From Halichoerus grypus (taxonomy: Eukaryota > Chordata > Mammalia > Carnivora > Phocidae): a stretch of 64,000 nt of DNA. The position numbers and the translations under genes are program-made. The notes below the pieces were generated by a model. The model worked only from the letters and a program-made list of their open reading frames with translations, ran no database searches and was not told where the DNA came from. The stretch spans positions 133,159,966 through 133,223,965 of the forward strand of contig NC_135718.1 of the NCBI RefSeq assembly GCF_964656455.1, read 5' to 3'. This document shows positions 23,432 through 34,968 of the stretch, in pieces (the first letter of the stretch is position 1; each line of letters begins with the position of its first letter).

Positions 23432-26400
23432 TGACAATTAATTCATATCTTTCAATAATCATTCTCAACGTGAATGGCCTAAACGCTCCCATAAAACGGC
23501 ACAGGGTTGCAGATTGGATAAAAAGATAGGACCCATCATATGCTGCCTACAAGAGACTCATTTTGAACCTAAAGATACATCCAGACTGAAAGTGAAGGGA
23601 TGGAGATCCATCTTCCATGCCAGCGGACCTCAAAAGAAAGCTGGGGTAGCAATTCTTATATCAGACAAATTAGATTTTAAACTAAAGTCTGTAATTAGAG
23701 ACACAGAAGGACACTATACCATTCTTAAAGGGTCTATCTAACAATTGTAATCTAACAATTGTAAATATCTATGCCCCCAACATGGGAGCAGCCATCTACA
23801 TAAGCCAACTGTTAACCAAAATAAAGAGTCATATTGATAACAATACTTTAATTGTAGGAGACCTCAATACTCCACTCTCAGCAATGGACAGATCATCTAA
23901 GCAGAAAATCAACAAAGAAACAAGAGCTTTGAATGATACATTGGACCAGATGGACCTCATAGATATTTACAGAACATTCCACCCTAAAACAACAGAATAC
24001 TCATTCTTCTTGAGCGCACATGGAACTTTCTCCAGAATAGACCACATACTGGGTCACAAGTCAGGTCTCAACCGATACCAAAAGATTGAGATTATTCCCT
24101 GCATATTCTCAGACCACAATGTTCTAAAACTGGAACTCAATCACAAGAAAAAATTTGGCAGAAATTCAAACACTTGGAAGCTAAAGACCACTCTGCTCAA
24201 GAATGTTTGGGTCAACCAGGAAATCAAAGAACTTAAACAATTCATAGAAATCAATGAGAACGAAAACACATCGGTCCAAAACCTATGGAGATGGAATTCA
24301 GGCTAGCAATTGTGAAGACAATGGCTAGAATGGAGAAATCAATTAATGGCAACATAGAGTCTCCAAGGGCAGAAATGAAAGGTGAATTGGCAGAACTTAA
24401 AAATGCTATCAATGAGTCTCCAAGGGCATAGATATTTACAGAACATTCCACCCTGCATACTCCCCCACCCTCCATACTGCAAAGGCGGTCCTAAGGGGGA
24501 AATACATAGCCATCCAAGCCTCGCTCAAAAAAATAGAAAAATCCCGACTTCACCAACTAACTCTACACTTTAAAGAACTAGAGAAAAAACAACAAACGAT
24601 GCCTAAGCCACGCATTAGAAGAGAAATAATTAAAATTAAAACAGAAATCAATGAATTAGAAACCAGAAACACAGTAGATCAGATCAATGAAACTAGAAGT
24701 TGATTCTTTGAAAGAATAAGATCAATAAACCACTGGTCAGACTTATCCAAAAGAAAAGAGAAAGGACCCAAATTAATAAAATTATGAATGAAAGGGGAGA
24801 GATCATGACTAACACCAAGGAAATAGAAACAATTATTAGAAATTATTATCAACAACTATATGCCAATAAACTGAGCAATCTGGGTGAAATGGAGGCCTTC
24901 CTGGAAACCTAGAAGCTGCCAAGACTGAAACAGGAAGAAATTGACAACCTGAATAGGCCAATAACCAGTAACGAGATTGAAGCAGTGATCAAAAGCCTCC
25001 CAAAAAACAAGAGTCCAGGGCCTGATGGATTCCCTGGGAAATTCTACCAAACATTCAAAGAAGAAATAATACCTATTCTACTGAAGCTGTTTCAAAAATT
25101 AGAAACAGAAGGAAAACTTCCAAACTCATTCTATGAGGCCAGCATTACCTTAATCCCCAAACCAGGCAAAGACCCCATCAAAAAGGAGAATTTCAGACCG
25201 ATATCCCTGATGAATATGGATTCCAAAATCCTCAACAAAATCCTAGCTAATAGGATCCAACAATACATTAAAAGGATCATCCACCATGACCAAGTGGGAT
25301 TTATCCCCGGGATGCAAGGGTGGTTCAACATTCGCAAATCAATCAATGTGATAGAACACATTAATAAGAGGAGGGAGAAGAACCATATGGTCCTCTCAAT
25401 TGATGCAGAAAAGCATTTGACAAAATACAGCATCCTTTCCTGATTAAAACTCTTCATAGTATAGGGATAGAGGGAACATTCCTCAAGTTCATAAAATCCA
25501 TCTATGAAAAACCCACAGCGAATATCATCCTCAATGGGGAAAAGCTGAGAGCCTTTCCCTTAAGATCAGGAACACGTCAAGGATGCCCACTCTCACCACT
25601 ATTGTTCAATATAGTAATAGAAGTCTTAGCAACAGCAATCAGACAACAAAAAGAAATAAAAGGTATTCAAATTGGCAAAGAAGTCAAACTCTCTCTTTTC
25701 GCAGACGACATGATACTTTATGTGGAAAACCCAAAAGACTCCACCCCCAAATTACTAGAACTCATCCAGCAATTCAGTAATGTGGCAGGATACAAAATCA
25801 ATGCACATAAATCAGTTACTTTCTTATACACTAACAACGCAACTGTAGAAAGAGAAATTAGAGAAACGATTCCATTTACAATAGCACCAAAAACCATAAG
25901 AAACCTCGGAATAAACCTAACCAAAGAGGTAAAGGATCAATACTCTAGGAACTACAAAACACTCATGAAAGAAATTGAAGAAGACACAAAAAGATGGAAA
26001 AATATTCCATGCTCATGGATTGGAAGAATAAGCATTGTTAAAATGTCTATGCTACCCAGAGCAGTCTATATCTTCAATGCCATCCCGATCAAAATTCCAA
26101 TGACATTTTTCAAAGTGCTGGAACAAACAATCCTAAAATTTATATGGAATCAGAAAAGACCCCGAATCGCCAAGGAAATGTTGAAAAAGAAAAACAGCTG
26201 GGGGCATCACGTTGCCCGATTTCAAGCTATATTACAAAGCTGTGATCACCAAGACAGCATGGTACTGGCACAAAAACAGACATATAGACCAATGGAACAG
26301 AATAGAGAACCCAGATATGGACCCTCAACTCTATGATCAGATAATCTTTGACAAAGCAGGAAAAAACATGCAATGGAAAAAGACAGTCTCTTCAGTAAAT

Positions 26401-27423
26401 GGTGCTGGGAAAATTGGACAGCCACATGCAGAAGAATGAAACTTGACCATTCTCTAACACCATTCACAAAGATAAACTCAAAGTGGATGAAAGACCTCTA
26501 TGTGAGACAGGAATCCATCAAAATCCTAGAGGAGAACATAGGCAGTAACCTCTTTGACATCAGCCACAGCAACTTCTTTCAAGATACATCTCCAAAAGCT
26601 AGTGAAACAAAAGCAAAAATGAACTTTTGGGATTCATCAAGATAAAAAGCTTCTGCACAGCAAAGGAAACAGTCAACAAAACAAAGAGGCAACCCACAGA
26701 ATGGGAGAAGATATTTGCAAATGACACTACAGATAAAGGGCTGGTATCCAAGATCTATAAAGAACTTCTCAAATTCAACACCCAAAAAACAAATAATCAA
26801 GTCAAAAAGTGGGCAGAAGATATGAAAAGACACTTCTCTGAAGAAGACAGACAAATGGCTAACAGACACATGAAAAAATGTTTATCATCATTAGCCATCA
26901 GGGAAATCCAAATCAAAACCACATTGAGATACCACCTTACACCAGGTAGAATGGCAAAAATGGACAGGGAAAGAAACAACAAATGTTGGAGAGGTTGTGG
27001 AGAAAGGGGAACCCTCTTACACTGATGGTGGGAATGCAATTTGGTATACCACTTTGGAAAACAGTGTGGAGGTTTCTCAAAAATTTAAAAATAGAGCTAC
27101 CCTATTACCCAGCAATTGCACTCCTGGGTATTTACCCCAAAGACACAGATGTAGTGAAATGAAGGTCCATATGCACCCCAATGTTCATAGCAACAATGTC
27201 CACAATAGCCAAACTGTGGAAAGAGCCGAGATGCCCTTCAACAGATGAATGGATAAAGAAGATGTGGTCCATATATACAATGGAATATTACTCAGCCATC
27301 AGAGAGGATGAATACCCAACTTTTACATCAACATGGATGGGACTGGAGGAGATTATGCTAAGTGAAATAAGTCAAGCAGAGAAAGTCAATTATCATATGG
27401 TTTCACTTATTTGTGGAACATAA
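23431..27423 (+). pseudogene. L1 ORF2p (endonuclease-reverse transcriptase), broken
   Basis: ORF2p nicks target DNA and primes reverse transcription. It starts MTINSYLSIII at 23431. The frame ends at TAG 23527-23529 and continues shifted (ICCLQETHF, endonuclease motif); it is shifted again around a 14-bp repeat at 23737-23764. The endonuclease C-terminal part is 23782-24285 (VGDLNTPLS, then IFSDHNVL with the catalytic SDH). A foreign block follows at 24286-24472. The RT domain runs from about 24960 ([13 protein letters not shown]) with a frameshift near 25410; the catalytic FADD motif is at about 25698-25709. Further shifts lie near 26230-26400 and 26630. The C-terminus ends at TAA 27421-27423. 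Nonsense codons include TGA near 24703 and TAG near 24910. Not able to encode a working protein. Confidence 0.93.
24286..24472 (+). repeat. Templated insertion inside L1 ORF2
   Basis: 24286-24416 matches ORF1 22554-22684 over 131 nt with one difference (A>G near 24381). Then gagtctccaagggca (24414-24428) repeats a word present inside that block. 24427-24454 repeats 23958-23985 of the endonuclease region exactly (28 nt). About 18 nt of pyrimidine-rich filler follows, starting ccctgcata, a word that also occurs at 24097-24105. On either side ORF2 is colinear with normal L1 (..ENTSVQNLW | TAKAVLRGK..). All pieces are in the same orientation and joined at short homologies. Confidence 0.93.
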
Positions 27424-27709
27424 GGAATAGCATGGAGGACATTAGGAGAAGGAAGGGAAAAATTGGGGGAGTGGGAATTGGAGGGAGAGATGAACCATGA
27501 GAGCCTATGGACTCTGAGAAACAAACAGGGTTTTAGAGGGGAGGGGGGAGGGGGGATTGGTTAACCTGGTGATGGGTATTAAGGAGGGCACGTACTGCAT
27601 GGAGCACTGGGTGTTATACGAAAACAATGGATCGTGGATCATCACATCAAAAACCAATGATGTATTGTATGGTGATTAACATAACATAATAAAATTAAAA
27701 AAAAAAAAA
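27424..27709 (+). other. L1 3' UTR and poly(A) tail
   Basis: Contains the G-rich tract at 27537-27556, 'ggagcactgggtgttat' at about 27601 and the terminal 'aacataacataataaaatt' followed by A13. The same sequence in reverse makes up the fragment at 2950-3291. Confidence 0.93.
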
Positions 27710-27758
27710 GAATGAAGACAAAATAAAGACCTATCATCATCCAAAAAAAAAAAAAAAA
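27710..27758 (+). other. Candidate 3' transduction with second poly(A)
   Basis: After the L1 A-tail comes gaatgaagacaaaataaag and 14 more bases that are not L1, with an AATAAA at 27722-27727. A second pure A-run (27743-27758) begins 15 nt after the signal. This is the arrangement left when transcription reads through the L1 signal to a downstream one and the flank is carried along. Confidence 0.7.
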
Positions 27759-27764
27759 GAAAAG

Positions 27765-29469
27765 TAAGAGAGCTGTGCATCGAAGATGAGTACATTTAAA
27801 GTTTTGAAACAGATTTACTACTAGAATTAATAAGAAAAAATTGAGATCACTCTGCCCTCATTAAAATTCATCAGTATATTTATTTACACAGAAGCAGAAA
27901 TTTTTTTAAAAACATGTAAAGATGATACACTGATATATATGCCCAGATGATATTTTCAGCTCTTAGTGCATCTAATATTTTTCTACCACATTTGACTGTC
28001 TTGTTTTTCTGGGGCTCCTAATGGATGTATGTGGAGATCTGTCTTTATGGCTGGTAATGAGGTATGTGTTTTATCATGAAAAGTCAAACAGGAAAAATAA
28101 TAGCAGAATTTAAATTCATATCAGAATTATAGTTGACATTTCAGAAAAGTGGATAAAAGACCTTGACTTCTTGTGAAAAAGAAACACAAAGACATTCTTT
28201 TCCAAATTTGACAACAGACATCAACCTACATATCTGAATATTTAATTAAATTCCTAGTAAGGTTAAAAACAACAACAACCAAAAAAACCAAACTTAAATG
28301 TATAATGTTTAATTCAATGGCCAGTTCACAGTCAAAACACAAGGAAAGTAGTCTCAATCAATAAGAGCAAAAACACAAAGAATCCAACAGAGGTAGATGT
28401 ATACACAAGATGTCAACTATTGGAAAGATAATAAACTTACTCAAGTGTATAGAATAGAGAATTTTGTTTCTAGTTTTAATGAGTAATTATTTTATTTTAT
28501 TTTTTATATAGTTCAGAGATTTTATTCTAGGAGCTTGTAATTACAGTGCTTGCTTGTCGAAATGATAATTGAGAACAAGTATACAAAACAGTTGATTCCT
28601 CATTGTGTACTGAAAACAAGAGGTTCTAGGATGCCAAATAAACCTGTGCTGAGAATTTTCCCAAGATAAAGTTGAACAGCTCCAGTTTCTTCAGTGTTTA
28701 TCAAAATACAAAAGAAAAAAAGTAGAGGTCATTGTTTTGATGGCAAATCTGACCCTTTCAGGCTGAAGGAGTGAAAGCATATGGAGAGGGAGGGCTCCGG
28801 GGATCTGGGCACTGAGGTTCCAGGATGACCACCACAGGCCATTCTGCATGGTCATGATAGGGGCCCTGTGATTTTGTCTGTCTCAGGTCATCCTGCATCC
28901 CCTAGCTTTTGTGCTTGTACTTGTGCTTACTCGGACACCCAGGAAACAGGCTGGGGGCTGTGGTCACCGTTCATAGACCCCTTGGAGGAACTCTAGCCTT
29001 CCCTTGGGTCAACCTGGGCACTCTGGCTTGCTCCAGGCTGTCTGGCTTCTCACCAGCAGGAGGGCGAGTGGGTGGGCGAGCCACCCTAGACAGACTCTTT
29101 TTACAAAGCTAGCTGATGAATCTATGACACATAATACCTGTGTATATTTGTTTTTGTTTGTACTGTCTGCATTTTGTAGGAAATTGCCAATTGTTTGCTA
29201 AAATAGAAGAATGCTGGAGTACAGGAAAAGTGGTTAAATAAGAAAAATGTAGCCAAATTAGTAGTGATTTCTTCTTTTGACACTAACATTTTTATTCATG
29301 AAGATATTTTCCAGCTGAATAACAAAAGACACAAACAAAAATGGCTTAACCAATGTGCCAAGTTATTATCTGATAGATGTAGAGTTATTCAATGAATAGA
29401 TCATTTAACATACCCAATATCAGTAAATCTGAAATTCTTTGTGTTTTTTTCACTCTGTGTTTCTTATTA
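27765..29469. other. No gene; GC-richer segment 28740-29110
   Basis: Mostly AT-rich and unassigned. About 28740-29110 is distinctly richer in G+C (for example ggctgggggctgtggtcacc), with two overlapping short open frames lacking recognisable similarity. I cannot name a repeat or gene for it. Confidence 0.5.
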
Positions 29470-29868
29470 AGTCTTGTCTTAGCTCAGGCTACCATAGTAA
29501 AATACAATAGACTGAGTAGCTTTAAAAAAAAAAAAATTATTTCTCACAATTCTAGAGACTAGGAAGTCCAAGATGCCAGCTGATTCAGTTCCTGATGAGA
29601 GCTCTCTTCCTGGCTTGCAAATATCTACCTTCTCACTATGTCCCCAGGTGACTTTTCCTCAGTGTAAGTCAGTGGAGAGAGAGAATGAGCTGTGGTTTCT
29701 TCCTTTTTTTACAAGGATACAAATCTCATCATGGGAGCCCCACCCTCATGACCTCATCTAAACGGAATTATCTCCCAAAGACCCCACTTCCAAATACCAT
29801 CACACTCAAGGTAAGGGCTTCAGCGTATGAATTTTGGGTAAAACAAATATTCAATCCGTAAGAAGTCT
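29470..29868 (-). mobile_element. Solo LTR, MLT1-type, inverted
   Basis: The reverse complement shows the MLT1 order. On the plus strand: 'gaagtccaagatgccagctgattc', 'ccctcatgacctcatc', 'cttccaaataccatcacac', 'caaatattcaatcc'. The identical 5-bp flanks agtct at 29470-29474 and 29864-29868 are a good MaLR TSD, putting the LTR at 29475-29863. Confidence 0.87.
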
Positions 29869-30227
29869 ACTACTTCTCAACATCTTCAGATGCCTACCAT
29901 AATTTCTGGCTATCAAATGCATATATAATAATGTCAAGCTGAAATAAAATAAGCTTTTCTACCTTAGCACCTCTTTTTATCAGAGAAAACCCTACTCATA
30001 TGCCCCTCAACAAATTTCCCTTGTTGGCCAGTATTTTGCCATATCTCATTCTCTAAAATTTCAACCAGTAAAGCTAGTGGAATTACCATGATTGATTTAG
30101 ATCAATCAAGATTCACTGCCTGGGTTTGTGAAAGGCTCATTTTTCTCTGAAGCACAATTTACTAAGGGTTTATATTAAGGGATATGGTAGGGAAAATGTA
30201 TATTTTAGGCAAGTAAGAATATCTAAC

Positions 30228-30300
30228 GTATTCATTGACTCCTGAATAACCTTGGCAAGTCACTTAATCCTTCTCTGCCTCAGTTTCTTTATAAATTAAT
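30228..30300 (+). repeat. MIR core fragment
   Basis: 'aataaccttggcaagtcacttaatcc' and 'ctgcctcagtttctttataa' match the conserved MIR core. Confidence 0.75.
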
Positions 30301-30309
30301 TATGAGTCT

Positions 30310-30580
30310 GTTGATACATAAAAGGTATCCCAAAATTCAGTAGCTTAAAACAACAAACATCTGAAGTCTCACAGTTTCTGAAGGTCAGATTAGCTGATTG
30401 TGGTTCAGAGTCTCTTTTGAGGTGGAAATCTTTCTATCAGCTAACTGCAGTCATCTGGGGACTCAACTGAGCTGGAAAGATCTGCTTGTAAGCTTCCGGA
30501 TGTGATTTTCTGCAGGGCTTACATCCTTTCTGGTGTGAGCTGGAGATTTCAAGTTTTCACCATGAAGATCCACCAAGAAT
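30310..30580 (-). repeat. Ancient LTR-like repeat, family uncertain
   Basis: 'cagtagcttaaaacaacaaacat', 'tctcacagtttctgaaggtcag' and 'gcagtcatctggggactcaactg' are typical of old MaLR/MER-type repeats in reverse orientation. I cannot fix the family. Confidence 0.5.
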
Positions 30581-31534
30581 GATATATTTTATTCATGAAA
30601 TCTTTACCAACTTCCCTCAAATAATGCCATAAAAATGCACATTTTATCCAGAGTGGAAGATAACATTTTCCTGAAGGGAAAGTATTCATAAAAGAATCTC
30701 TCACAAATTATATCTTGTCAAAGAATTGATAAATCTGACTCTTGAAAGAATATTTGGGCTTGAGAACATTATCTATCATTTGGATTCATTTCTCCTCACT
30801 CCCCTACATCTTCTCCCTCAGGATTTCCAAAATACTTTACTAATTTCATTTCAAGCAGTCTGAAAACACAAAATCTGCCTTCAGTCAATCCACTCAGAAT
30901 TCACTAGAAAATACAGATTTTCATGAAAAGAGAAAGAGAACAGAAAAGAGAAGAAAAAGCATACTCATCATTAGGATCTATGGTAAGACTAATTTTTTTT
31001 TCCTTTTCTTGTTCAGATAAGTGTTTAGATTTATAGCACTAACAGATATTTGACAAAGATTTAGACGTTGTTAAAACACGGGAAGCCTTTACAGAGAGAG
31101 GAAAGTATTCAAGTTGTTTGGCTATTACCATTAGGTATCATGGCTTTATATTCCCTTAACAAAAGAGTCTATCAATTAGCTATAGTTGAGGTCCAATGAC
31201 TAGAAAGTAGTATGACTTTTAAACTTTAGTGACTTAATTTGATTATCTCTGCATTTTGGTTCATATACAGTCATAATGAAATTGGTAGGTTCAGAAAGAT
31301 TCAAACAAATTAAGGATGTTTTTCCTCCAAAAACAACTTATTTATTAATAGTCATAGAAGAATGTCTCATAGACAATTCTATTTTCTGTCTGAACTGTTA
31401 ATTCCTGAGTTTAGGAATTCTTTTTATAAACCTTTTAATTATTCAAGTCAGATAAAAATAGAAGTTACCTTTACAAAACTAATGTGTCATTTTTGTAACA
31501 TTGTCTTAGTAAGATTATTACCCCTGTCAGTGTT
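30581..31534. other. No gene or recognised repeat
   Basis: AT-rich, with a purine-rich patch at about 30925-30960. Nothing assignable. Confidence 0.5.
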
Positions 31535-31778
31535 CTGTAATAACTGTTTCTTTTTTTTTTTTTAAGATTTTTTTTTTTTTAAATTTATTTATTTGAGAGA
31601 GAGAGAATGAGAGAGAGCAAGCACATAAGAGGGGGGAGGGTCAGAGGGAGAAGCAGACTCCCTGCCGAGCAGGGAGCCCGATGCGGGACTCGATCCAGGG
31701 ACTCCAGGATCATGACCTGAGCCGAAGGCAGTCGCTTAACCAACTGAGCCACCCAGGCGCCCTGTAATAACTGTTTCT
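31535..31778 (-). mobile_element. Can-SINE with perfect 17-bp TSDs, inverted
   Basis: The SINE (31552-31761) is close to consensus: two T-runs, gagagagagagaatgag, 'cagggagcccgatgcggg' and a head ending gagccacccaggcgccc. The flanks ctgtaataactgtttct at 31535-31551 and 31762-31778 are identical. Among the youngest-looking copies in the window. Confidence 0.97.
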
Positions 31779-32520
31779 AATACAACTTAGTAAAACTAAA
31801 ACTAAGTTTTTGTCTTAATAATCATTAACTTTATCAATGATATTACTTAAGTAGTTGTTTTGCCCCATTTTTTACTAAGAGAGATGGCCTTATAAATGAG
31901 AATATTTTTGAGCACAGTGTTTTTATGATCAGGGTTTATTTTACTTGTTCTGGCTATTATTATAATGTAATAATAGCTATTATGATATAATAGCTTTATC
32001 TCACTATTAAAACTGCAGCTATTAAAACTGTATAATACCTTTGGTGATAGACCCCACTAGATTTAGATAATATTTTTAGATGATAATCAATATTAATAAG
32101 ATTTCTCAATTTACATATACATGGTTTAAATTATTAGAAAAATAAGTGAACTTTTTGACATTCATAATTCAGTAAGTTTTTTTCACTGTCACTGTGCATC
32201 ATTTCTGTTCTTCTTGGGAAAGAGACACACTCTCGGGGCTTATTAATATAATATATTCTGTAAAATAAATTAGCATATATGTGTTACACTAGAATAATAT
32301 ATTTCTCCAGTTTCTAATCTAGACTTTTATAAAAATAAATGGAATCATTATGTGGTTTTGAAATATATTCAGATTTTTTATAACATTTAGAGATTTGTTA
32401 TCTTAATTTCATTCTATTTAGGCTATTTGAGACTACTTTATATTCCCTGGATAAACAGAGGGAAATAGTTCTTTTTTCTTTTTTTTTTTTTTCCTTTATA
32501 CAGAAAGAAAATTAAACTAT
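31779..32520. other. AT-rich sequence, no gene
   Basis: Includes repeated attattat-like runs (31950-32000) and a T-tract at about 32480-32492. Nothing assignable. Confidence 0.5.
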
Positions 32521-33473
32521 TTTGCATTTGAGGACTTGTGCTTCTGGCCACCACATGGTAACTGGGGCTGGCATATTTGTTCTCCTTTAAATAGACAATC
32601 AATAAAATATATGATAAACATTTTCATATACTAGAAATCAGGAAGCACAGGAAATTGATCCATGAAAGAAGGGAAATGAAGTAGGTGAGCTCTCCCTTGG
32701 TCTGGCTTATTGCCTGGAGAGAATTTCCATGTTACAAAACAGAGGGGGTTCTCAAACAGAGCTTAGTGGGCTTGCTGAGTTGAGGAAATGGAGTTCATTG
32801 AAGTTGAGATGGGGGCTTCTTCTTTGATGAGAAGCTTAGGAGCTTAGAATTTAGAGGACACAATAGTGGAGAAGAGGATGCTACAGAAAAGAGAGGAAGA
32901 TCAGGAGATCTGTATAATTGTCCACTTCAGTCTTGAGCAGAATTCTGAGCTATGCATGGATGAGAAGAATTTAACCTGAGCCAGGAAAGAAACCACAGAA
33001 AGAGAGTAAGCAGGATAATCCCTGGAGCTCACACAAATTGGTGGCTGGCTCATGCTCCAATCAGCCAGAAGGAAAAACCTCCTAAAACATGTGACACCTT
33101 ATGGAATGTTCAGAGTGGTTTTGTTTTACTACTGGTGTAAAATCAGGCTTCAACTAAAGGCTGCTCTGGACCTGCCCTAACAAAGTTTAAAACAGACCTC
33201 CAAAGAATTAAATAGGTTAAAAATAAGCTAACTATATTTAAAAAGTCCAATGACATTTTCAGAAATATAACAAAATTTAGCACCAACCAGAGTAAAATCC
33301 ACAATGTATGGCATTCAATAAAAAATAACCAGGCATCCAAAGAAGCAACAGAGTAGATCCATAACCAGAATCAATCAACAGAAATTGACATAGAAAAAAA
33401 ACCCAGATAGTAGAAAAGACAGATACAGCTATTAATAAACCTATTATAAGTATAACTCATATGTTTAAGCAGG

Positions 33474-33665
33474 TAGAAGAGGGACACCTGGGTGGCACAG
33501 TCACTTAAGCATCTGACTCTTGGTTTCAACTCAGGTCGAGATCTCCAAATCCTGAGATTGAGCCCCACACTGTGCAGAGTCTGCTTAAAAGACTCTCTCT
33601 TTCTCTCTGCCCTCCCCCCAAATAAATAAATAAATCTTAACAAAGAAAAAAAAGAAACTAGAAGA
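33474..33665 (+). mobile_element. Can-SINE nested in old L1
   Basis: The body runs 33481-33656, from gggacacctgggtggcacag to aaataaataaataaatctt. The short flanks tagaaga at 33474-33480 and 33659-33665 fit a TSD. The old L1 reading resumes on both sides. Confidence 0.92.
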
Positions 33666-34029
33666 AAACATGAATGTGATGAGGTGAAAAAGAAAACTGT
33701 GGTGCAGAATACAATATCTGAAATGAAAAATACACTGAATGGGGATAACAGCAGATTAAACACTACAGAAGAAAAGATTACTTAAAGGATACAGCAAAAA
33801 GACTTAGCCAAATAAATCACAGCGATGTAATAAACTACAAAAATGAAAAGGGAAAAGTGAGCGGAACACCAATGAGTTGTGTGTTAACATCAATTGCTCT
33901 GGCTTCACATAATCAGAATCCGAGAAGAAGAGAGAGTGGGGAGAGGAAAGAGGAAAATATACTTGAATTAATAATGAATACATTATTTGAAGAAAAATGG
34001 ATATATTTTTGATAAAAATATTAACCCAC

Positions 34030-34968
34030 TGTATTAGGATCACATTGCTAGTGTAACAAATTATCACAAACCTAGTGGCTAAAAATGACACAAATTTGTC
34101 ATCTAAAATTTCTAGAGATCTGAATTCTGAAGTGGGTCTGGGCTAATATCACGGTGTCGGAAGTATCACATTCCCTTCTGGAGGCTGTCGGGGAAAATCA
34201 CTTTTCTTGCCTTTTCCAGCTTTTAGAGGCTGCCTGCTTTCCTTGGCTGGTACCCGTTCCATCTTCAATGCCAGCTATGGCCAGTCGAATCTTTTTCGCA
34301 CTGCCTCACCCTGACACTGTCTCTTCTGTTTCCTGTTTCCACTTTTAAGAGCCCTTGTAATTACTGTCAAAACTCCAGAAATAACAAACTTTAAACCACC
34401 AAATGAATAAATGGTATTATTGTGCATATAAGAACAGTTCTCAAAATGGGAGCTTTCAAAAGATAAAAACTCTGATGAAGGTTAGAGGCATGAATTTACA
34501 AGATGGCTTATAAAGTGAAAATGAGGAAGTTGTATAATCTTTACAATGAATAGTTATTCCAGTGGGGATACCCAGATGACAGGGGATTGGTTAATAGTGA
34601 TTATTTTATACCATTTTTAGGAAAATGACAAGTTTATTTTATGATTATCAGAGGCATTTACAAGAAATAACCTAAGTAAAGTTTCATAAAATAAGCTTCT
34701 GTTCATAAAATAAGCTAGATTTTCTTTTGTTTAATTAGTTTTGTCTGTTCAGGGAATTCTCTAATCCAATCTCCATTTCACAGTTAATTTAACTTTACAT
34801 TGGCCCCTCCTGGATTATCTATGATAGTCTCCCTATTTTAAAGTTAGATTATTAGCTAACTTATTTCCATCTGCAACCTTAATTCCCCTTTTCCATGTAA
34901 CATAACATATTAACAGTTTCTCAGGATTTGGACTTGGATGTCTTGAGAGCCCATTATTCTGCCCATCA
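34030..34968 (-). mobile_element. MaLR-type LTR nested in old L1, itself interrupted
   Basis: Reverse-orientation LTR in two parts. 34030-34361 has 'acaaattatcacaaacctagtgg', 'ttccttctggaggctg'-like and 'ttttccagcttttagaggctgcc'. 34794-34968 has 'ggcccctcctggattatctatgatagtctccc' and 'gagcccattattctgccca'. The parts are colinear in the family ('ccttgtaattac' | 'acattggccc'), so the middle is an insertion. Confidence 0.8.
34362..34793. other. ~430-bp insertion of unknown origin inside the LTR
   Basis: Lies between two parts of one LTR that should be adjacent. AT-rich, no recognised family; contains a 15-bp duplication ttcataaaataagct (34683-34697, 34702-34716). No obvious poly(A) or TSD. Confidence 0.55.

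Larger units (their letters stand above)
21581..27758 (+). mobile_element. Near-full-length L1 retrotransposon
   Basis: 6.1 kb carnivore L1 with 5' UTR (21581-22460), ORF1 (22461-23431), overlapping ORF2 (23431-27423, broken), 3' UTR (27424-27696) and a poly(A) tail at 27697-27709. Then comes a 33-bp non-L1 segment and a second A-run to 27758. The 5' end 'ggggagggggaaagatggc' is the normal carnivore L1 start, so it is not 5'-truncated. A short candidate TSD (agaaaag at 21573-21579; gaaaag at 27759-27764) is weak. Few breaks and good sequence preservation indicate moderate youth, but frameshifts, stops and an internal rearrangement make it unable to move by itself. Confidence 0.97.
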
